Assembly (NCBI GenBank): GCA_026003935.1
Contig: BPIE01000001.1
Location: forward strand, 186,001 to 250,000
DNA: 64,000 nt
Reading direction: 5' to 3'
From: Tepidiforma sp.
GTDB lineage: Bacteria > Chloroflexota > Dehalococcoidia > Tepidiformales > Tepidiformaceae
Under the pieces are notes generated by a model. The model ran no database searches. It saw only the letters and a program-made list of their open reading frames with translations, and was not told where the DNA came from. Of the stretch, positions 20,434 through 29,667 are shown piece by piece. The first letter of the stretch is position 1. The number at the start of each line of letters is the position of its first letter. Both the position numbers and the translations under genes were made by a program.

Positions 20434-21579
20434 ATGGAGCTCGTCGTCGTCGCGGACTACGGCCGGGTCACGGTCGTTGACCTTGAGCTGGGAGTAGAGA
20501 AGACGCTCGTCGACCGCGGAGGGAGCTGGCCAGCAGCCAACGGAGCGAGCCTCGCTATCCCGCTTGACCGCTCCGCAACCGAAGGGTCCGCAGTGGTCAG
20601 GGTCCTCGCACGAGGCGACGGAGCCACGGAGATTCCCGCAACCAGGCTGCCCGCTGGCTTCGCCATCGCGCCGTTGCTCACGCATTATGTGTACTGCTCG
20701 GCCGATACGGTCGCCGTAGTGCAGCCGTCGGGGACGGGCGGATTGCAGCTGGCCACCTGGTCCCCCGGCGACCCTGATGCCACGCCGCTCCTGGTCGCGG
20801 CACCGCTGTTTCTTGCGCTAGACCGGGAGTCGGGAAGGATTGCCGTGCACGGGGGGCAGGGGTCCGGCGGCTCGCTCCTCGTGTTCGACCGGCGTGAGAG
20901 CGAGCCATGTTTCAGGATTGAAGGCGCAGGCGGCTTCGGTGCGCCGGCATTCCTGGGCCAGGGCGATACGGTGGCTTGGGCTGAGCCCATCGAGGGCGGC
21001 AGGATCAGGCTCCGGGCCGCTCGCCCGGGATGCAATGTGAGCTTCTCGGGACCTCGGCTGCCGGGCCCGGTGCGTTTCCTCAGCGGAACCAGTGGGCCGG
21101 AAGTGCTCATTGCGGCCTCGGAGCCCGGGGTCGACGGATTCGCGCGCATCCTCGCGTGGAATCCGGCCGACGACAGGGTTCGCCAGATTGCTGAAGGGCA
21201 GCTGCTGGCGGCATGGGCGCATGAAGCTGGTGGGAAGCTCCGTTTGGCCGTTGCCCGGCCGGGCTATTTCGACGACGGCCGCCTGCTGATGGAGTTTCTG
21301 GATGGGGAGGGACGAATGCTCGGCCGCTTGGAGCCTGTGGTCCTGTCCGCGCAGGAGCGGCTCGCGATGGCGTTCTTCGACCAGTTCGGAAGGTCTCACG
21401 ACCCATGGTCGAGGGATGGCGAATGGTTCGCGCTGTCTGGGCGGCTACTCGGGGATGGGCCACACGACCTGTTCGGTCCGCCGGGGCTCCAGCACGTCCT
21501 CGGCGTGCGGGTAGGCGAGCACGGTGGACCGCTGCGCTGGGTGAGGCTCGCCTCCGGGTCCTTCGGTCGATTTCTGTAG
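20434..21579 (+). CDS. hypothetical protein, beta-propeller-like
   Basis: 381 residues, family not recognised. The sequence alternates short hydrophobic strands with Gly/Asp turns (VVVADYGRVTVVDLE, LLVFDRRESEPCF, ARILAWNPADDRVRQIAEG), a pattern like WD40/NHL-type propeller blades, but without clear repeats of a signature motif. No signal peptide or membrane segment, so it is probably cytoplasmic. The opposite (minus) side of the 296-base upstream gap carries the sigma factor gene. TATAGT around 20374-20379 may be its -10. GC content and codon use resemble the neighbours. Confidence 0.6.
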   Translation: MELVVVADYGRVTVVDLELGVEKTLVDRGGSWPAANGASLAIPLDRSATEGSAVVRVLARGDGATEIPATRLPAGFAIAPLLTHYVYCSADTVAVVQPSGTGGLQLATWSPGDPDATPLLVAAPLFLALDRESGRIAVHGGQGSGGSLLVFDRRESEPCFRIEGAGGFGAPAFLGQGDTVAWAEPIEGGRIRLRAARPGCNVSFSGPRLPGPVRFLSGTSGPEVLIAASEPGVDGFARILAWNPADDRVRQIAEGQLLAAWAHEAGGKLRLAVARPGYFDDGRLLMEFLDGEGRMLGRLEPVVLSAQERLAMAFFDQFGRSHDPWSRDGEWFALSGRLLGDGPHDLFGPPGLQHVLGVRVGEHGGPLRWVRLASGSFGRFL

Positions 21580-21625
21580 CATCAACGCGCCCGAGCCGTC
21601 CCGTAAACCTGCGGTAATTGCCAAA

Positions 21626-21655
21626 TTGAAGCGCGAGAATTGGCGCCTGTACACT
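21626..21655 (+). promoter_or_regulatory. predicted promoter of the C-terminal protease gene
   Basis: TTGAAG (21626-21631) and TACACT (21650-21655) are separated by 18 bp and lie 43 bases upstream of the start codon, in a locally AT-richer patch. Matches to the sigma-70 consensus are moderate. Confidence 0.4.
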
Positions 21656-21698
21656 CGGAGGAACACCGCCCCCAGCGCGCCCCGCGCGAAGGAACTCC

Positions 21699-23018
21699 AT
21701 GGACCTCCCCCGCGAATCGTCCCGGCCGGGTATCGGTGAGCAGGTCGCTCGCGCGGCTGTCGCCGTGTTCCTGCTCCTCAGCATGCTGACGCTCTCGTTT
21801 GGACTCGGCTGGGCCGTGCACGACCTGGCCTCGGACGATGCACCGCCGAGCCAGCCTGCACCTGCAACGGCTTCCAGCGGTTCCGGCGACTCGGTTGGAG
21901 CCGCCATCATCGATGAAATCGTTGAGTTGCTCGAAACGCGTTATGTGGACAAAGCAGCGCTTGACCCGGAGGCGCTGCGCGAGGCCGCCATCGACGGCAT
22001 CATCCGGTCGCTCAACGACTCGCACACGGAATACCTAACGCCGGCCGAGCTGCAGGCTGGCGCCCTCAACCTTTCGTCGAGCTACGACGGCATCGGCGCG
22101 ACTGTGTCGGACCGAAGCGGCGCTATCACGATTGTCGCCCCGTTCCGTGATTCGCCCGCTGAGAAGGCCGGAATCCGGCCCGGAGACATCATCCTCGAGG
22201 TTGACGGCGTTTCAACGGAGGGATGGACGCAGACCCAAGCCGTGCAGGTCATCCGAGGCCCTTCTGGCACCCAAGTGACACTGAAGGTGAAGCACACGGA
22301 CGGGACGATTGAGACCATTACCGTCACGCGCGGAAACATCCCGCTCGAAAGCGTGTTCCTCGAACCCAACCTCGAGGTGATCCCCGGCGAAAGCGGCACC
22401 AGGCTGGTCGACCGGAACGGCGCCGAAGTGACAGACATCGCGTACATCGCCATCACCCAGTTCCACGACCGCACGCTGGAGGAGCTTCGCGAGAAGGCGA
22501 AGGACATCGAAGCCCAAGGGTATCGGGGACTCATTGTCGACCTTCGGGGCAACCCCGGCGGGCTGCTGCAGGCGACGGTCGACGTCGCCGACGAGTTCCT
22601 GAACCAGGGCGTCATCCTCTCGGAGGTGGACGCCGACGGGCAGACGCAGACGTGGAGCGCACGCCGCGGGGGCATCCTCACCGACATCCCCGTTGTCATC
22701 CTGCAGGATGAAGGCAGTGCTTCTGGTGCGGAGGTCTTCGCGGCGGCGCTGCGCGACAACGGCCGCGCAACCATCATCGGCACGCGCAGCTTCGGCAAGG
22801 GAACTGTCAACCAGCTTCAGGAGCTGAAGAGCTGCGGAGACCCGAAGGGGTGCGGTGCCCTGTACATCTCGGTCGGGCGATGGCTTACGCCAAAGGGCGA
22901 CCAGATCGAGGGCCTTGGCGTGAAGCCCGACATCGAGGTCCCCATGAGCTATGACGATTATGTCGATCAAGGCGATATCCAGCTCTTCCGGGCCATCGAC
23001 TTCCTGCGCGGCAACTGA
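21699..23018 (+). CDS. S41-family C-terminal processing protease
   Basis: 439 residues with GAAGGA just upstream of the ATG. One N-terminal transmembrane helix (AVAVFLLLSMLTLSFGLGWAV) anchors it, with the rest outside the cytoplasm. A PDZ domain follows (YDGIGATVSDRSGAITIVAP...AGIRPGDIILEVDG, about residues 120-200). The catalytic core has LIVDLRGNPGGLLQ, the nucleophile serine in DEGSASGAEVFAAAL and the general-base lysine in TRSFGKGTVNQ, as in CtpA/Prc. Such proteases trim C-termini of exported or membrane proteins. It is followed by a terminator and then smpB. Confidence 0.94.
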   Translation: MDLPRESSRPGIGEQVARAAVAVFLLLSMLTLSFGLGWAVHDLASDDAPPSQPAPATASSGSGDSVGAAIIDEIVELLETRYVDKAALDPEALREAAIDGIIRSLNDSHTEYLTPAELQAGALNLSSSYDGIGATVSDRSGAITIVAPFRDSPAEKAGIRPGDIILEVDGVSTEGWTQTQAVQVIRGPSGTQVTLKVKHTDGTIETITVTRGNIPLESVFLEPNLEVIPGESGTRLVDRNGAEVTDIAYIAITQFHDRTLEELREKAKDIEAQGYRGLIVDLRGNPGGLLQATVDVADEFLNQGVILSEVDADGQTQTWSARRGGILTDIPVVILQDEGSASGAEVFAAALRDNGRATIIGTRSFGKGTVNQLQELKSCGDPKGCGALYISVGRWLTPKGDQIEGLGVKPDIEVPMSYDDYVDQGDIQLFRAIDFLRGN

Positions 23019-23043
23019 CCCCGCGCTACACTGGGCGTGACAC

Positions 23044-23074
23044 CTGCGGGCCCATCGCGGAGATGGGCCCGCAG
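23044..23074 (+). terminator. intrinsic terminator after the protease gene
   Basis: CTGCGGGCCCAT (23044-23055) pairs with ATGGGCCCGCAG (23063-23074) over 12 perfect base pairs with a 7-base loop, followed by CCTTTC. It separates the protease gene from smpB. Confidence 0.6.
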
Positions 23075-23088
23075 CCTTTCGAGCCGCA

Positions 23089-23541
23089 ATGTCCGACGCA
23101 ACAATCGCCCAGAACCGGCGCGCACGCCACGACTATGAGATCCTCGCTCGCTTCGAGGCTGGAATCGTGCTGACCGGGAGCGAGGTGAAGTCGGTGCGGG
23201 CGCACAAGGTACAGCTCCAGGGGGCGTATGCCCGCATCAAGGATGGCGAGGTCTGGCTCGTGGGCGCTCACATCGCGCCATACGCTAACGCAGGGTACAC
23301 ATCGCACGACCCGACGCGGGACCGGAAGCTGCTGCTGCACAAGAAGGAGATTCGGCGGATTGCGCAGATGGTGGAACAGCGCGGACTGACGCTTATCCCG
23401 CTCTCGATGTACTTCAAGCGCGGCAGGGCAAAGGTCGAGCTCGGCGTCGGACGAGGCTTGAAGCGTTATGACAAGCGTGAAATGGTCAAGCAGCGCGACC
23501 AGCAGCGGGCGCTCGCCGAGGCGATGAAGCGCCGGGGATGA
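23089..23541 (+). CDS. smpB: SsrA-binding protein SmpB
   Basis: 150 residues, the usual length. It binds the tRNA-like end of tmRNA and carries it to stalled ribosomes. Conserved stretches are QNRRARHDYEILARFEAGIVLTGSEVKSVR, GAYARIKDGEVWLVGAHIAPY, RDRKLLLHKKEI and LIPLSMYFKRGRAKVELG, with a basic C-terminal tail (KRYDKREMVKQRDQQR) that enters the ribosomal decoding centre. The tmRNA gene itself begins 38 bases downstream, a compact trans-translation module. Confidence 0.97.
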   Translation: MSDATIAQNRRARHDYEILARFEAGIVLTGSEVKSVRAHKVQLQGAYARIKDGEVWLVGAHIAPYANAGYTSHDPTRDRKLLLHKKEIRRIAQMVEQRGLTLIPLSMYFKRGRAKVELGVGRGLKRYDKREMVKQRDQQRALAEAMKRRG

Positions 23542-23562
23542 CACGGCGACGAGCGGACGTGC

Positions 23563-23568
23563 TAGACT
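23563..23568 (+). promoter_or_regulatory. possible -10 of the tmRNA gene
   Basis: TAGACT ends 11 bases before the mature tmRNA 5' end. A -35 would fall at the end of smpB and is not obvious. Confidence 0.3.
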
Positions 23569-23579
23569 TTGGGGTATCT

Positions 23580-23939
23580 GGGGACGAAAGGAATCGACAG
23601 GAAGCCAGGTAGCCGGATAGCAGGCCGAGGTTGGTCGTCACCCTCGTAAATCAGGCGGCCAAAAATAAACGGCAACACTCGCCAACTCGCTCTCGCCGCT
23701 TAGTGCGGAGCCGTCCTCCCCGGGGCCCGGCCTGGTAGCGCCGGGGTAGGGCGTCACCAAAGCCAGGCTGCCGCGGGCCGACGCCGATATCGCCCGCGAA
23801 AGACTTCTCGGCTGGCCGGGTGGCGTGGGGACCACCACTGCAGTCACCCGGCGAGAACCCTATCGGTGGGAAAGCCTGTAGGATAATCCGGAGCCGACCT
23901 TCACTGGACCGGGAGTTCAACTCTCCCGCGTCTCCACCA
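23580..23939 (+). ncRNA. ssrA: transfer-messenger RNA (tmRNA)
   Basis: 360 bases. The 5' end GGGGACG pairs with CGTCTCC near the 3' end to make the tRNA-like acceptor stem, and the 3' end is ACCA with the CCA encoded. The tail includes GGGAGTTCAACTCTCCC, a T-arm with the TTCAA loop, and the 5' part has the conserved GAAAGGAATCGACAGG. The internal reading frame ending at the TAG at 23701-23703 encodes a tag finishing NGNTRQLALAA; an in-frame TAA at 23647-23649 limits how far it can extend, but I cannot place the resume codon exactly. Several hairpins downstream fit the usual pseudoknots. Immediately downstream of smpB. Confidence 0.95.
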
Positions 23940-23950
23940 ACGACATCGAC

Positions 23951-23989
23951 GCGCCGGGGTTCGAACGGGGCCCCGGCGCAGCTGTTTTT
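23951..23989 (+). terminator. Rho-independent terminator of ssrA
   Basis: GCGCCGGGG (23951-23959) and CCCCGGCGC (23971-23979) form a 9-bp GC stem followed 5 bases later by TTTTT (23985-23989). Confidence 0.85.
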
Positions 23990-24019
23990 GCCCGCGCCGC
24001 CGGGGTGGAGTTGGGCGAG

Positions 24020-24745
24020 TCACGTGCCGGGTCCGATGCTCGCCGGCTCGACCTCGATAGCGTCCCCCGCATGGACCTCGCCCGGGGTAACCACGGCGGC
24101 ATACACGCCGGCGCACGCATCGTTGAGGCTCCCGGCGACCTTGAGCACACCCGGTGTCCGAAGGCCCGAGCCGTCGGGGTCGACCGTGATGACTGCGCAT
24201 CGCTGGTCGCGTTCGACAACGGCAAGCCGGGCCGTTCCGACGCGGAGGACCCGTCCGACCCACGCATTCTCGCCGAAGGGGGGCACTCCTTCGACAACGA
24301 GGTTCATCCGGAATCTGCGGGATTCCGGCGCCACACCGGCCTCCGCGCAGAGCCGCTCGATGGTCGCAGCCGCGATGATGGAGACTGGGGCGACGTCAAA
24401 ATTCCCGCGGTAGTCCGCATGGAGCCGGATATCCAACCCGGCTGCACCAGATATTCGCGCTGTCAGTGTCGGGTCATCGATATCAAAAGCGGCACCATCG
24501 GGGGCCCGGACCGCGAGCCTGTGGCCGCCGTCGGGTTGCTCTCGCCAGGACGGTTCCCAGGCCGCGAGTTCCGGAAATTCCCGGAGTGTCAGCCAGGGAA
24601 AGAGCCGCGTGCGGTCGACGCGGACGAACGCGTACGTTCGGTCGCCGGGAATTCCGTTGAGCTGAAGGGCCGCTCGCGGCAGTTGTACGCCCGCCATCCC
24701 TTTGACTGGGAACTGCCAAATTTCGCGCAGGACCGGTAGTGCCAC
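24020..24745 (-). CDS. MOSC domain-containing protein
   Basis: 241 residues from a GTG at 24745. The N-terminal beta-barrel (LREIWQFPVKGMAGVQLPRAALQLNGIPGDRTYAF) and the C-terminal MOSC domain (about residues 90-230) match the family that includes mitochondrial amidoxime-reducing component and YcbX. The C-terminal part has RFRMNLVVEGVPPFGENAWVGR and a Cys in RDQRCAVITVDPD, the usual position for the ligand of a sulfurated molybdenum cofactor. It may reduce N-hydroxylated compounds or handle sulfur on the cofactor. It sits convergent to ssrA, 59 bp downstream of ispG on the same strand. Confidence 0.85.
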   Translation of the reverse strand: MALPVLREIWQFPVKGMAGVQLPRAALQLNGIPGDRTYAFVRVDRTRLFPWLTLREFPELAAWEPSWREQPDGGHRLAVRAPDGAAFDIDDPTLTARISGAAGLDIRLHADYRGNFDVAPVSIIAAATIERLCAEAGVAPESRRFRMNLVVEGVPPFGENAWVGRVLRVGTARLAVVERDQRCAVITVDPDGSGLRTPGVLKVAGSLNDACAGVYAAVVTPGEVHAGDAIEVEPASIGPGT

Positions 24746-24804
24746 GCCGGCAGGCTACGCGGGCAGTCGGCGCAGCGCAACCGCGCGCGCCGGCCGCTGA
24801 CGAC

Positions 24805-25973
24805 TCAAGTCGCGGCGGCGCCAGCCTGCTTGGCAGCGATGAGGCGGTCAAGCTCTTCTTTGAGGCGGTCGAGTACGGTGTCGTAGGGGAATGCCCCGAC
24901 CTCTTCGGTCCCGCGTTTGAGGTTCACGAACGTCGGCGCGCACCAGAGCCCGATGTCCGCGTCATCCGTTTCGCCCGGGCCGTTCACGCGGCAGCCCATC
25001 ACGGCGATGGTGATGTCGTACGCCTTTGCGTACGCGGTCATCTCCTTGACCTTGAACGCCAGGTCGACGAATGCCTCGTTTTCGACGCGGCTGCAGCTCG
25101 GGCAGCTGATGATGTTGAGCCCGCCATCGAGAAATTTGGGGACTGAGCGGAACCGCCCGGCTTCGACGTCGGCGATGATCTGCTTCCCGGCTTCGACTTC
25201 ACGCCATTTCTCCGAGAACGGCAGGGTAAGGGACACCCTGATGGTGTCGCCGATGCCGCGCGAGAGGAGCTGTTCGAACGCGATGCGGGTCTTGATGACG
25301 CCATCTGGGAGCATGCCCGCCTCGGTCACGCCGAGATGCAGGGGGATTTCGGGGCGAGCCGCGGCAAAGCGGGTGTTGGCTTCGATGACCTTGCGGGGGT
25401 CGGAGTCCTTGAGAGAGACGACGTAGCGGTCGAAGCCGAGGTCGTCGAGGATGCGGCAGTGCTCGAGCGCGCTTTCAATCATGGCCGTCACCCCGTCGAG
25501 CTCCGGCGGGTCGGCGCCCTGGAACTTTGCCTCCATCTCAGGGTCGACGGAGCCGCAGTTGACGCCGACCCGCACCGCCAGGTCGTGTTTCGCGGCGGTT
25601 TCGGCGATGAATGCCACCTTCTCGCGTATGGTCTTGTGCTTTTCGTGGTGGTGCAGGTGGCCGGGGTTGTAGCGCACTTTGTTGACGAACGGCGCCACCT
25701 GAGTGATGAGGCGGTAGTTTTCCTGGAGGTCGACGACGAGGTTTGCCTCGGGAACCCGCGCACGGATTTCTGCGAGGGCGGCGACGTCGTTCTTGTTGTC
25801 GACGGCGATGCGTACCACGCCCCGCACCCGCCTGCGTGGAGCATCCGCGCCTGCTCCACCGTGGCATCGACGTCGGTCGTGCGGGTTGCACACATCGATT
25901 GGACGACGATGGGGTTACCGCCCCCGATGACGACAGAACCTGCGCGGACCGGCCGCGTATTGGCGCGCTTCAT
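24805..25973 (-). pseudogene. ispG: 4-hydroxy-3-methylbut-2-enyl diphosphate synthase, single-base frameshift
   Basis: The N-terminus starts at the ATG at 25973 ([12 protein letters not shown]...[16 protein letters not shown]) and runs in frame to about residue 51, then the conserved VVRIAVDNK continues in another frame to the stop at 24805. Adding one base to the C run at 25820-25823 (a G run on the coding strand) gives ...[14 protein letters not shown]... and an uninterrupted 389-residue IspG. The 4Fe-4S ligands are visible in [13 protein letters not shown] and [13 protein letters not shown]. The enzyme converts methylerythritol cyclodiphosphate to HMBDP with reduced ferredoxin or flavodoxin. 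The pathway is normally essential, so an error in the sequence is a likely reason for the break. Confidence 0.92.
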
Positions 25974-26060
25974 GCCACGAGTGTACCAACGGCCGGGTGA
26001 ACGCGGCGTGAGCGGGGCGGCCGTCGGCACCCGGCTCGTCCCGCCCACGGCGGGACCCGG

Positions 26061-26510
26061 CTACGGCATGGCTGCCGGGGCCGAACCGATCGCCCAGGCC
26101 GTCGCAATGTTGCGGACGTGGGTCATGTGGCAGGCGCGATAGATTTCGAAGACGCTTGCGGCTTCTTCGCGCGTGGGGACACCACCGAAGGTGTAGCGGA
26201 GCTGGTTGTCTTCCCACCAGGTATCGGAGACCCAGATGCCCTGGTCGGTGAGGCATTTCCGCTCCGCCGCGATGGCGGCGACATACTCCTCACGCGCAAC
26301 CTGCAGGTCCTGGAGCGCGGCCTGCTGCTCCAGCGGAGCCTCGTCCAGCACCCAGTGGCGCTCCGCCTGCGGGATTGCGACAGCGTCGGTGGCGGCTCCG
26401 CTGGAGCTGCTAACGAAGCCGGCGGCGAAGGCGGCTGCTGCACCGAGCAGTGCTGCGACGCCCACGAGCTGGATTGCGCGGTCGGTGATGATGTGTTTCA
26501 GGGTAGCCAT
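26061..26510 (-). CDS. hypothetical membrane-anchored small protein
   Basis: 149 residues, not recognised. The ATG has an excellent GGAGGAG 7 bases upstream. A single hydrophobic helix (LVGVAALLGAAAAFAAGFV, about residues 15-33) anchors or exports it, followed by an exposed helical, charged region with ERKCLTDQGIWVSDTWW and a second cysteine in EIYRACHMTH, which could pair in a disulfide outside the cell. It overlaps the upstream gene by 13 bases, so the two are probably translated together. Confidence 0.6.
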   Translation of the reverse strand: MATLKHIITDRAIQLVGVAALLGAAAAFAAGFVSSSSGAATDAVAIPQAERHWVLDEAPLEQQAALQDLQVAREEYVAAIAAERKCLTDQGIWVSDTWWEDNQLRYTFGGVPTREEAASVFEIYRACHMTHVRNIATAWAIGSAPAAMP

Positions 26511-26923
26511 GTGTACTCCTCCTGTCCCCAGCCGTAGCCGGAAACGCCGATTTGATGACGTGTGAATGCCTCACTGATGGCGTAGCCCGTACTGTCGCTC
26601 ACGTACGTCGAGCCGAACTTATACGAGTTCGCGTACCAGTTGCCGTTGTAGTCGTAGCTGAGCTGTACTGCGGTGACGACCGCGCAGGATGCGGCCGCCG
26701 TGCTGGCGAACGCCGCGTACCCCTGCCAGTTCGTCGCGCCCGACCAGGGGCAACTCCACGAGTCGGTGTTCACGGTGGTAGCTGAGACGAGGGTGACCGT
26801 CACGAGTGCCGCGATGGCTGCAGCACACAGGCTCGCGATCAGCCGCTGAGGGCGCCTCTGTCTGTCCTGTCTGTCAAGGAAGTCTGCTCCTTTCCGCGAA
26901 CCGTGCCGTGTCCGCGGCGGCAC
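26498..26923 (-). CDS. hypothetical small secreted protein
   Basis: 141 residues from a GTG at 26923; the start is uncertain because no good ribosome binding site precedes it. A signal peptide-like segment (LIASLCAAAIAALVTVTLVSAT, about residues 28-49) is followed by a polar, aromatic-rich exported part with two cysteines (SWSCPWSG and ASCAVVTAV) and many Tyr/Gly/Trp residues (YDYNGNWYANSYKFG). No homologous family recognised. Loose resemblance to small secreted bacteriocin-like proteins is not strong enough for a call. It is followed by the overlapping 149-residue gene. Confidence 0.5.
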   Translation of the reverse strand: MPPRTRHGSRKGADFLDRQDRQRRPQRLIASLCAAAIAALVTVTLVSATTVNTDSWSCPWSGATNWQGYAAFASTAAASCAVVTAVQLSYDYNGNWYANSYKFGSTYVSDSTGYAISEAFTRHQIGVSGYGWGQEEYTWLP

Positions 26924-26987
26924 CTTACCACGGCGGTTATTCCAGACGTCAATACAGTCTGGCCGAGATTTTACAATTGCAGGGGAC

Positions 26988-29363
26988 TCAGCCGTGGGTG
27001 CCGGCGTGGATGTCCCTAGGTTCGTTCCCGAACCATCCGCGGTCGATGCCGGTGAAGACCAGGAGGGGCACTACGAGCAGAACGACCGCGAGGAACATGG
27101 CAGTGACGGGCCCGCGATTGGCTTCGAGGACGCCCTGCACGGGGGCGGTGTACTCGTTCCCGGCAGCGCGGGCGAGTGCCCTTGCTTTTGTGCGAAGCCG
27201 CAGGCTGTTGGCCATCACGCTGACGGAGCTCATGGCCATGGCGGCGCCGGCGAAGAGCGGATTGAGGAGGCCGAGCGCGGCAACCGGGAGCGCGACGACG
27301 TTGTAGCCGAACGCCCACGCGAGGTTTTGGCGAATCGTGCGGAGGGTCTCTCGCGACAGCGCGATGGCTTCGGCGATTTTCGCGACGTCGCCGTGCAGGA
27401 GGGTGATGTCGCCGGATTCGATGGCGACGTCCGTGCCGTTGCTCATGGCAATACCGATGTCGGCCTGGGCGAGGGCGGGCGCATCATTGATGCCATCCCC
27501 GGCCATCGCGACCGCGAAGCCCTGCGACTGCAGCTCGCGGACGAACTCCAGCTTGTCCTCGGGGCGCACCCCGGCTCGCCACTCGTCGATGCCGGCGCTG
27601 ACCGCAGCAGCCCGGGCAGCCTGCGGATTGTCGCCCGTGAGCATGACCACCCGGAGTCCCAGGGCCTCGAGCGCCGAGACCGCGCGGCGGGCGTTCGGCT
27701 TGAGGGCATCTGAGAGGCCGAGCAGGCCTGCAAGCGTGCCATCGACCGCAACGGCAACAACGGTCTTGCCCCGGGCTTCGAGCTCCTGTACCTGCGGCTC
27801 GAGCTGTTCCGTTGGGTAGCCAAGGTCGCGATACATCGCGAGGTTGCCGACCTGGACGAGGCGCCCGTCGACCATCGCCTGGATGCCGCGGGCCGCGAGG
27901 GCCTCGAATCGCGCGGGCTGCATCAGCGCGAGCCCTGTATCGACGGCCGCATCGACGATTGCGCGGCTCAGGGGGTGCTCGCTGGGCATCTCGGCCGATG
28001 CGGCGAGCTTCAACAGCTCGTCCCGGCGCCAATTCCCGAGCGGGACAACCGCAGTCACCTGTGGCCGGCCCTCGGTGAGGGTGCCGGTCTTGTCGAGGAC
28101 GATGACGTCGATGCGGCCGGTGCGCTCGAGGACTTCCGCGTTGCGGATGAGGATTCCGCGGGACGCGCCGAGCCCGCTGCCGACCATGATCGCCGTGGGG
28201 GTTGCAAGTCCGAGCGCGCATGGACAGGCCACGACGAGGACCGCGACCGCTGCGGTCATCCCTTGCTGCCAATCGCCAGCGAGGAGACCCCACGCCGCGA
28301 AGGTGGCAGCAGCGACCACGATGACTGCCGGGACGAACACCGCTGCGACGCGGTCGACCAGCTTCTGGACCGGAGCCTTGGAACCCTGCGCCTCCTCCAC
28401 CAGCTGTACGAGCCGCTGGAGCGCGGCATCCGCACCCACGGCGGTCGCTTCGACGACGATGGCGCCGAACTGGTTGACGGTTCCCCCGAGCACACGGTCG
28501 CCGGTCTTGCGTTCGACGGGGATGGATTCGCCCGTGAGCATCGACTCGTCGATGGCGGTCGAGCCCTCGATGATGACGCCGTCGACGGGGACGCGCTGTC
28601 CCGGGCGGACGACGAAGCGGTCGCCGACGCGGAGTTCTTCGACGGGGACCTCCACCTCGTTGCCATCCCGCAGGACCGTTGCCCGGGCCGGTGCCTGGGC
28701 GAGGAGCGCGCGAATCGCCTGCGATGCAGCGCCCTTCGAGGTGTCCTCGAAGTACTTGCCCATCGAGATGAAGAGCAGGACGGCCACGCTGACATCGAAG
28801 TACATGTGGGTGTCGTGCCTGCCCGCGATGACGACCCATGCGCTGTAGAGGTAGGCGACGGAGGTACCGAGCGCAACGAGCACGTCCATGTTGGGGTTCA
28901 GCTGGCGGAGGCTGGCCCACGAGCCGCGGTAGAAGCGCCACCCGAGGCCGAACTGCACCGGCGTCGCCAGGACGAGCACGGCCCACGCGTGCAGGGTCGG
29001 ATTGCCGAAGAGGTGCAGGCCGGCGATGTCCATCGCCATCGCGAGCAGAATTGCCGGGACGGCAAACACGGACGCGACGATCAGCTGCACGAGGGTGTCG
29101 CGGGCGTGTTCGGCGGGGTTCCGCCGTTCAGCGGCTGTGACCGGGGCAGCGCGATAGCCAGCTTTTTCGACCGCTTCGATGAGGGCCTCGACGGGGACCG
29201 GCGCCCCGAGTGTGACGCGGGCCGTCTCGGAAGCGAAATTGACGCTGGCGGTTTCGACCCCCTCGACGCGGCTAAGGGCCCGCTCGACACGCCTGACGCA
29301 GGAGGCGCAGGTCATGCCCTCCACGCTCAGGGTTACGGCGCGCTCAGCAGTGGGCGAGCTCAT
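26988..29363 (-). CDS. copA: copper-exporting P1B-type ATPase
   Basis: 791 residues. It moves Cu(I) out of the cytoplasm using ATP. N-terminal metal-binding domain with [15 protein letters not shown] (residues 14-28), then eight expected membrane helices, the CPC ion site in [15 protein letters not shown], phosphorylation site DKTGTLTEG and hinge [19 protein letters not shown]. Helix 7/8 residues GYNVVALP and [15 protein letters not shown] fit the Cu(I) group. It is the last gene of the csoR-copZ-copA unit, 68 bp after copZ. A metallochaperone plus sensor next door support copper rather than zinc or cadmium. Confidence 0.95.
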   Translation of the reverse strand: MSSPTAERAVTLSVEGMTCASCVRRVERALSRVEGVETASVNFASETARVTLGAPVPVEALIEAVEKAGYRAAPVTAAERRNPAEHARDTLVQLIVASVFAVPAILLAMAMDIAGLHLFGNPTLHAWAVLVLATPVQFGLGWRFYRGSWASLRQLNPNMDVLVALGTSVAYLYSAWVVIAGRHDTHMYFDVSVAVLLFISMGKYFEDTSKGAASQAIRALLAQAPARATVLRDGNEVEVPVEELRVGDRFVVRPGQRVPVDGVIIEGSTAIDESMLTGESIPVERKTGDRVLGGTVNQFGAIVVEATAVGADAALQRLVQLVEEAQGSKAPVQKLVDRVAAVFVPAVIVVAAATFAAWGLLAGDWQQGMTAAVAVLVVACPCALGLATPTAIMVGSGLGASRGILIRNAEVLERTGRIDVIVLDKTGTLTEGRPQVTAVVPLGNWRRDELLKLAASAEMPSEHPLSRAIVDAAVDTGLALMQPARFEALAARGIQAMVDGRLVQVGNLAMYRDLGYPTEQLEPQVQELEARGKTVVAVAVDGTLAGLLGLSDALKPNARRAVSALEALGLRVVMLTGDNPQAARAAAVSAGIDEWRAGVRPEDKLEFVRELQSQGFAVAMAGDGINDAPALAQADIGIAMSNGTDVAIESGDITLLHGDVAKIAEAIALSRETLRTIRQNLAWAFGYNVVALPVAALGLLNPLFAGAAMAMSSVSVMANSLRLRTKARALARAAGNEYTAPVQGVLEANRGPVTAMFLAVVLLVVPLLVFTGIDRGWFGNEPRDIHAGTHG

Positions 29364-29431
29364 GTGGCATGTCCCCGGTAACTGACGGATGCGGGCGGGC
29401 AGACGACAGACTGACGTTCGGATGCCGGCTG

Positions 29432-29641
29432 CTAGCGGACGGCGGCCTCGTAGCCCTCTTCCTTGACCGCTTCGATGAGTTTCTGGGCATCGACGCCGTC
29501 GCCGCTGACCTTCGCAGATTTCTCGGCGAGGTTGACGACGGCATCACTGACGCCAGGAACACCCTTGAGCGCCGCCGTCACCGCGTTGACGCAGTGGTCG
29601 CAGGTCATCCCGGTGATGGTGAGCTCGATAGTCTGTGGCAT
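29432..29641 (-). CDS. copZ: copper chaperone (heavy-metal-associated domain)
   Basis: 69 residues forming one ferredoxin-like HMA domain with the Cu(I)-binding [11 protein letters not shown] motif (Cys14 and Cys17) and the C-terminal EEGYEAAV. It delivers copper to CopA. The ATG follows GAGGAGGCACGCA. Second gene of the copper operon, 26 bp downstream of the csoR stop. Confidence 0.95.
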   Translation of the reverse strand: MPQTIELTITGMTCDHCVNAVTAALKGVPGVSDAVVNLAEKSAKVSGDGVDAQKLIEAVKEEGYEAAVR

Positions 29642-29667
29642 TGCGTGCCTCCTCGTTGGTGTTCAGG

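Noticed and set aside
26498-26923. Lactococcin 972-type bacteriocin
   Set aside because: Only general similarity in size, secretion and Tyr/Gly content; the characteristic motifs are not present.
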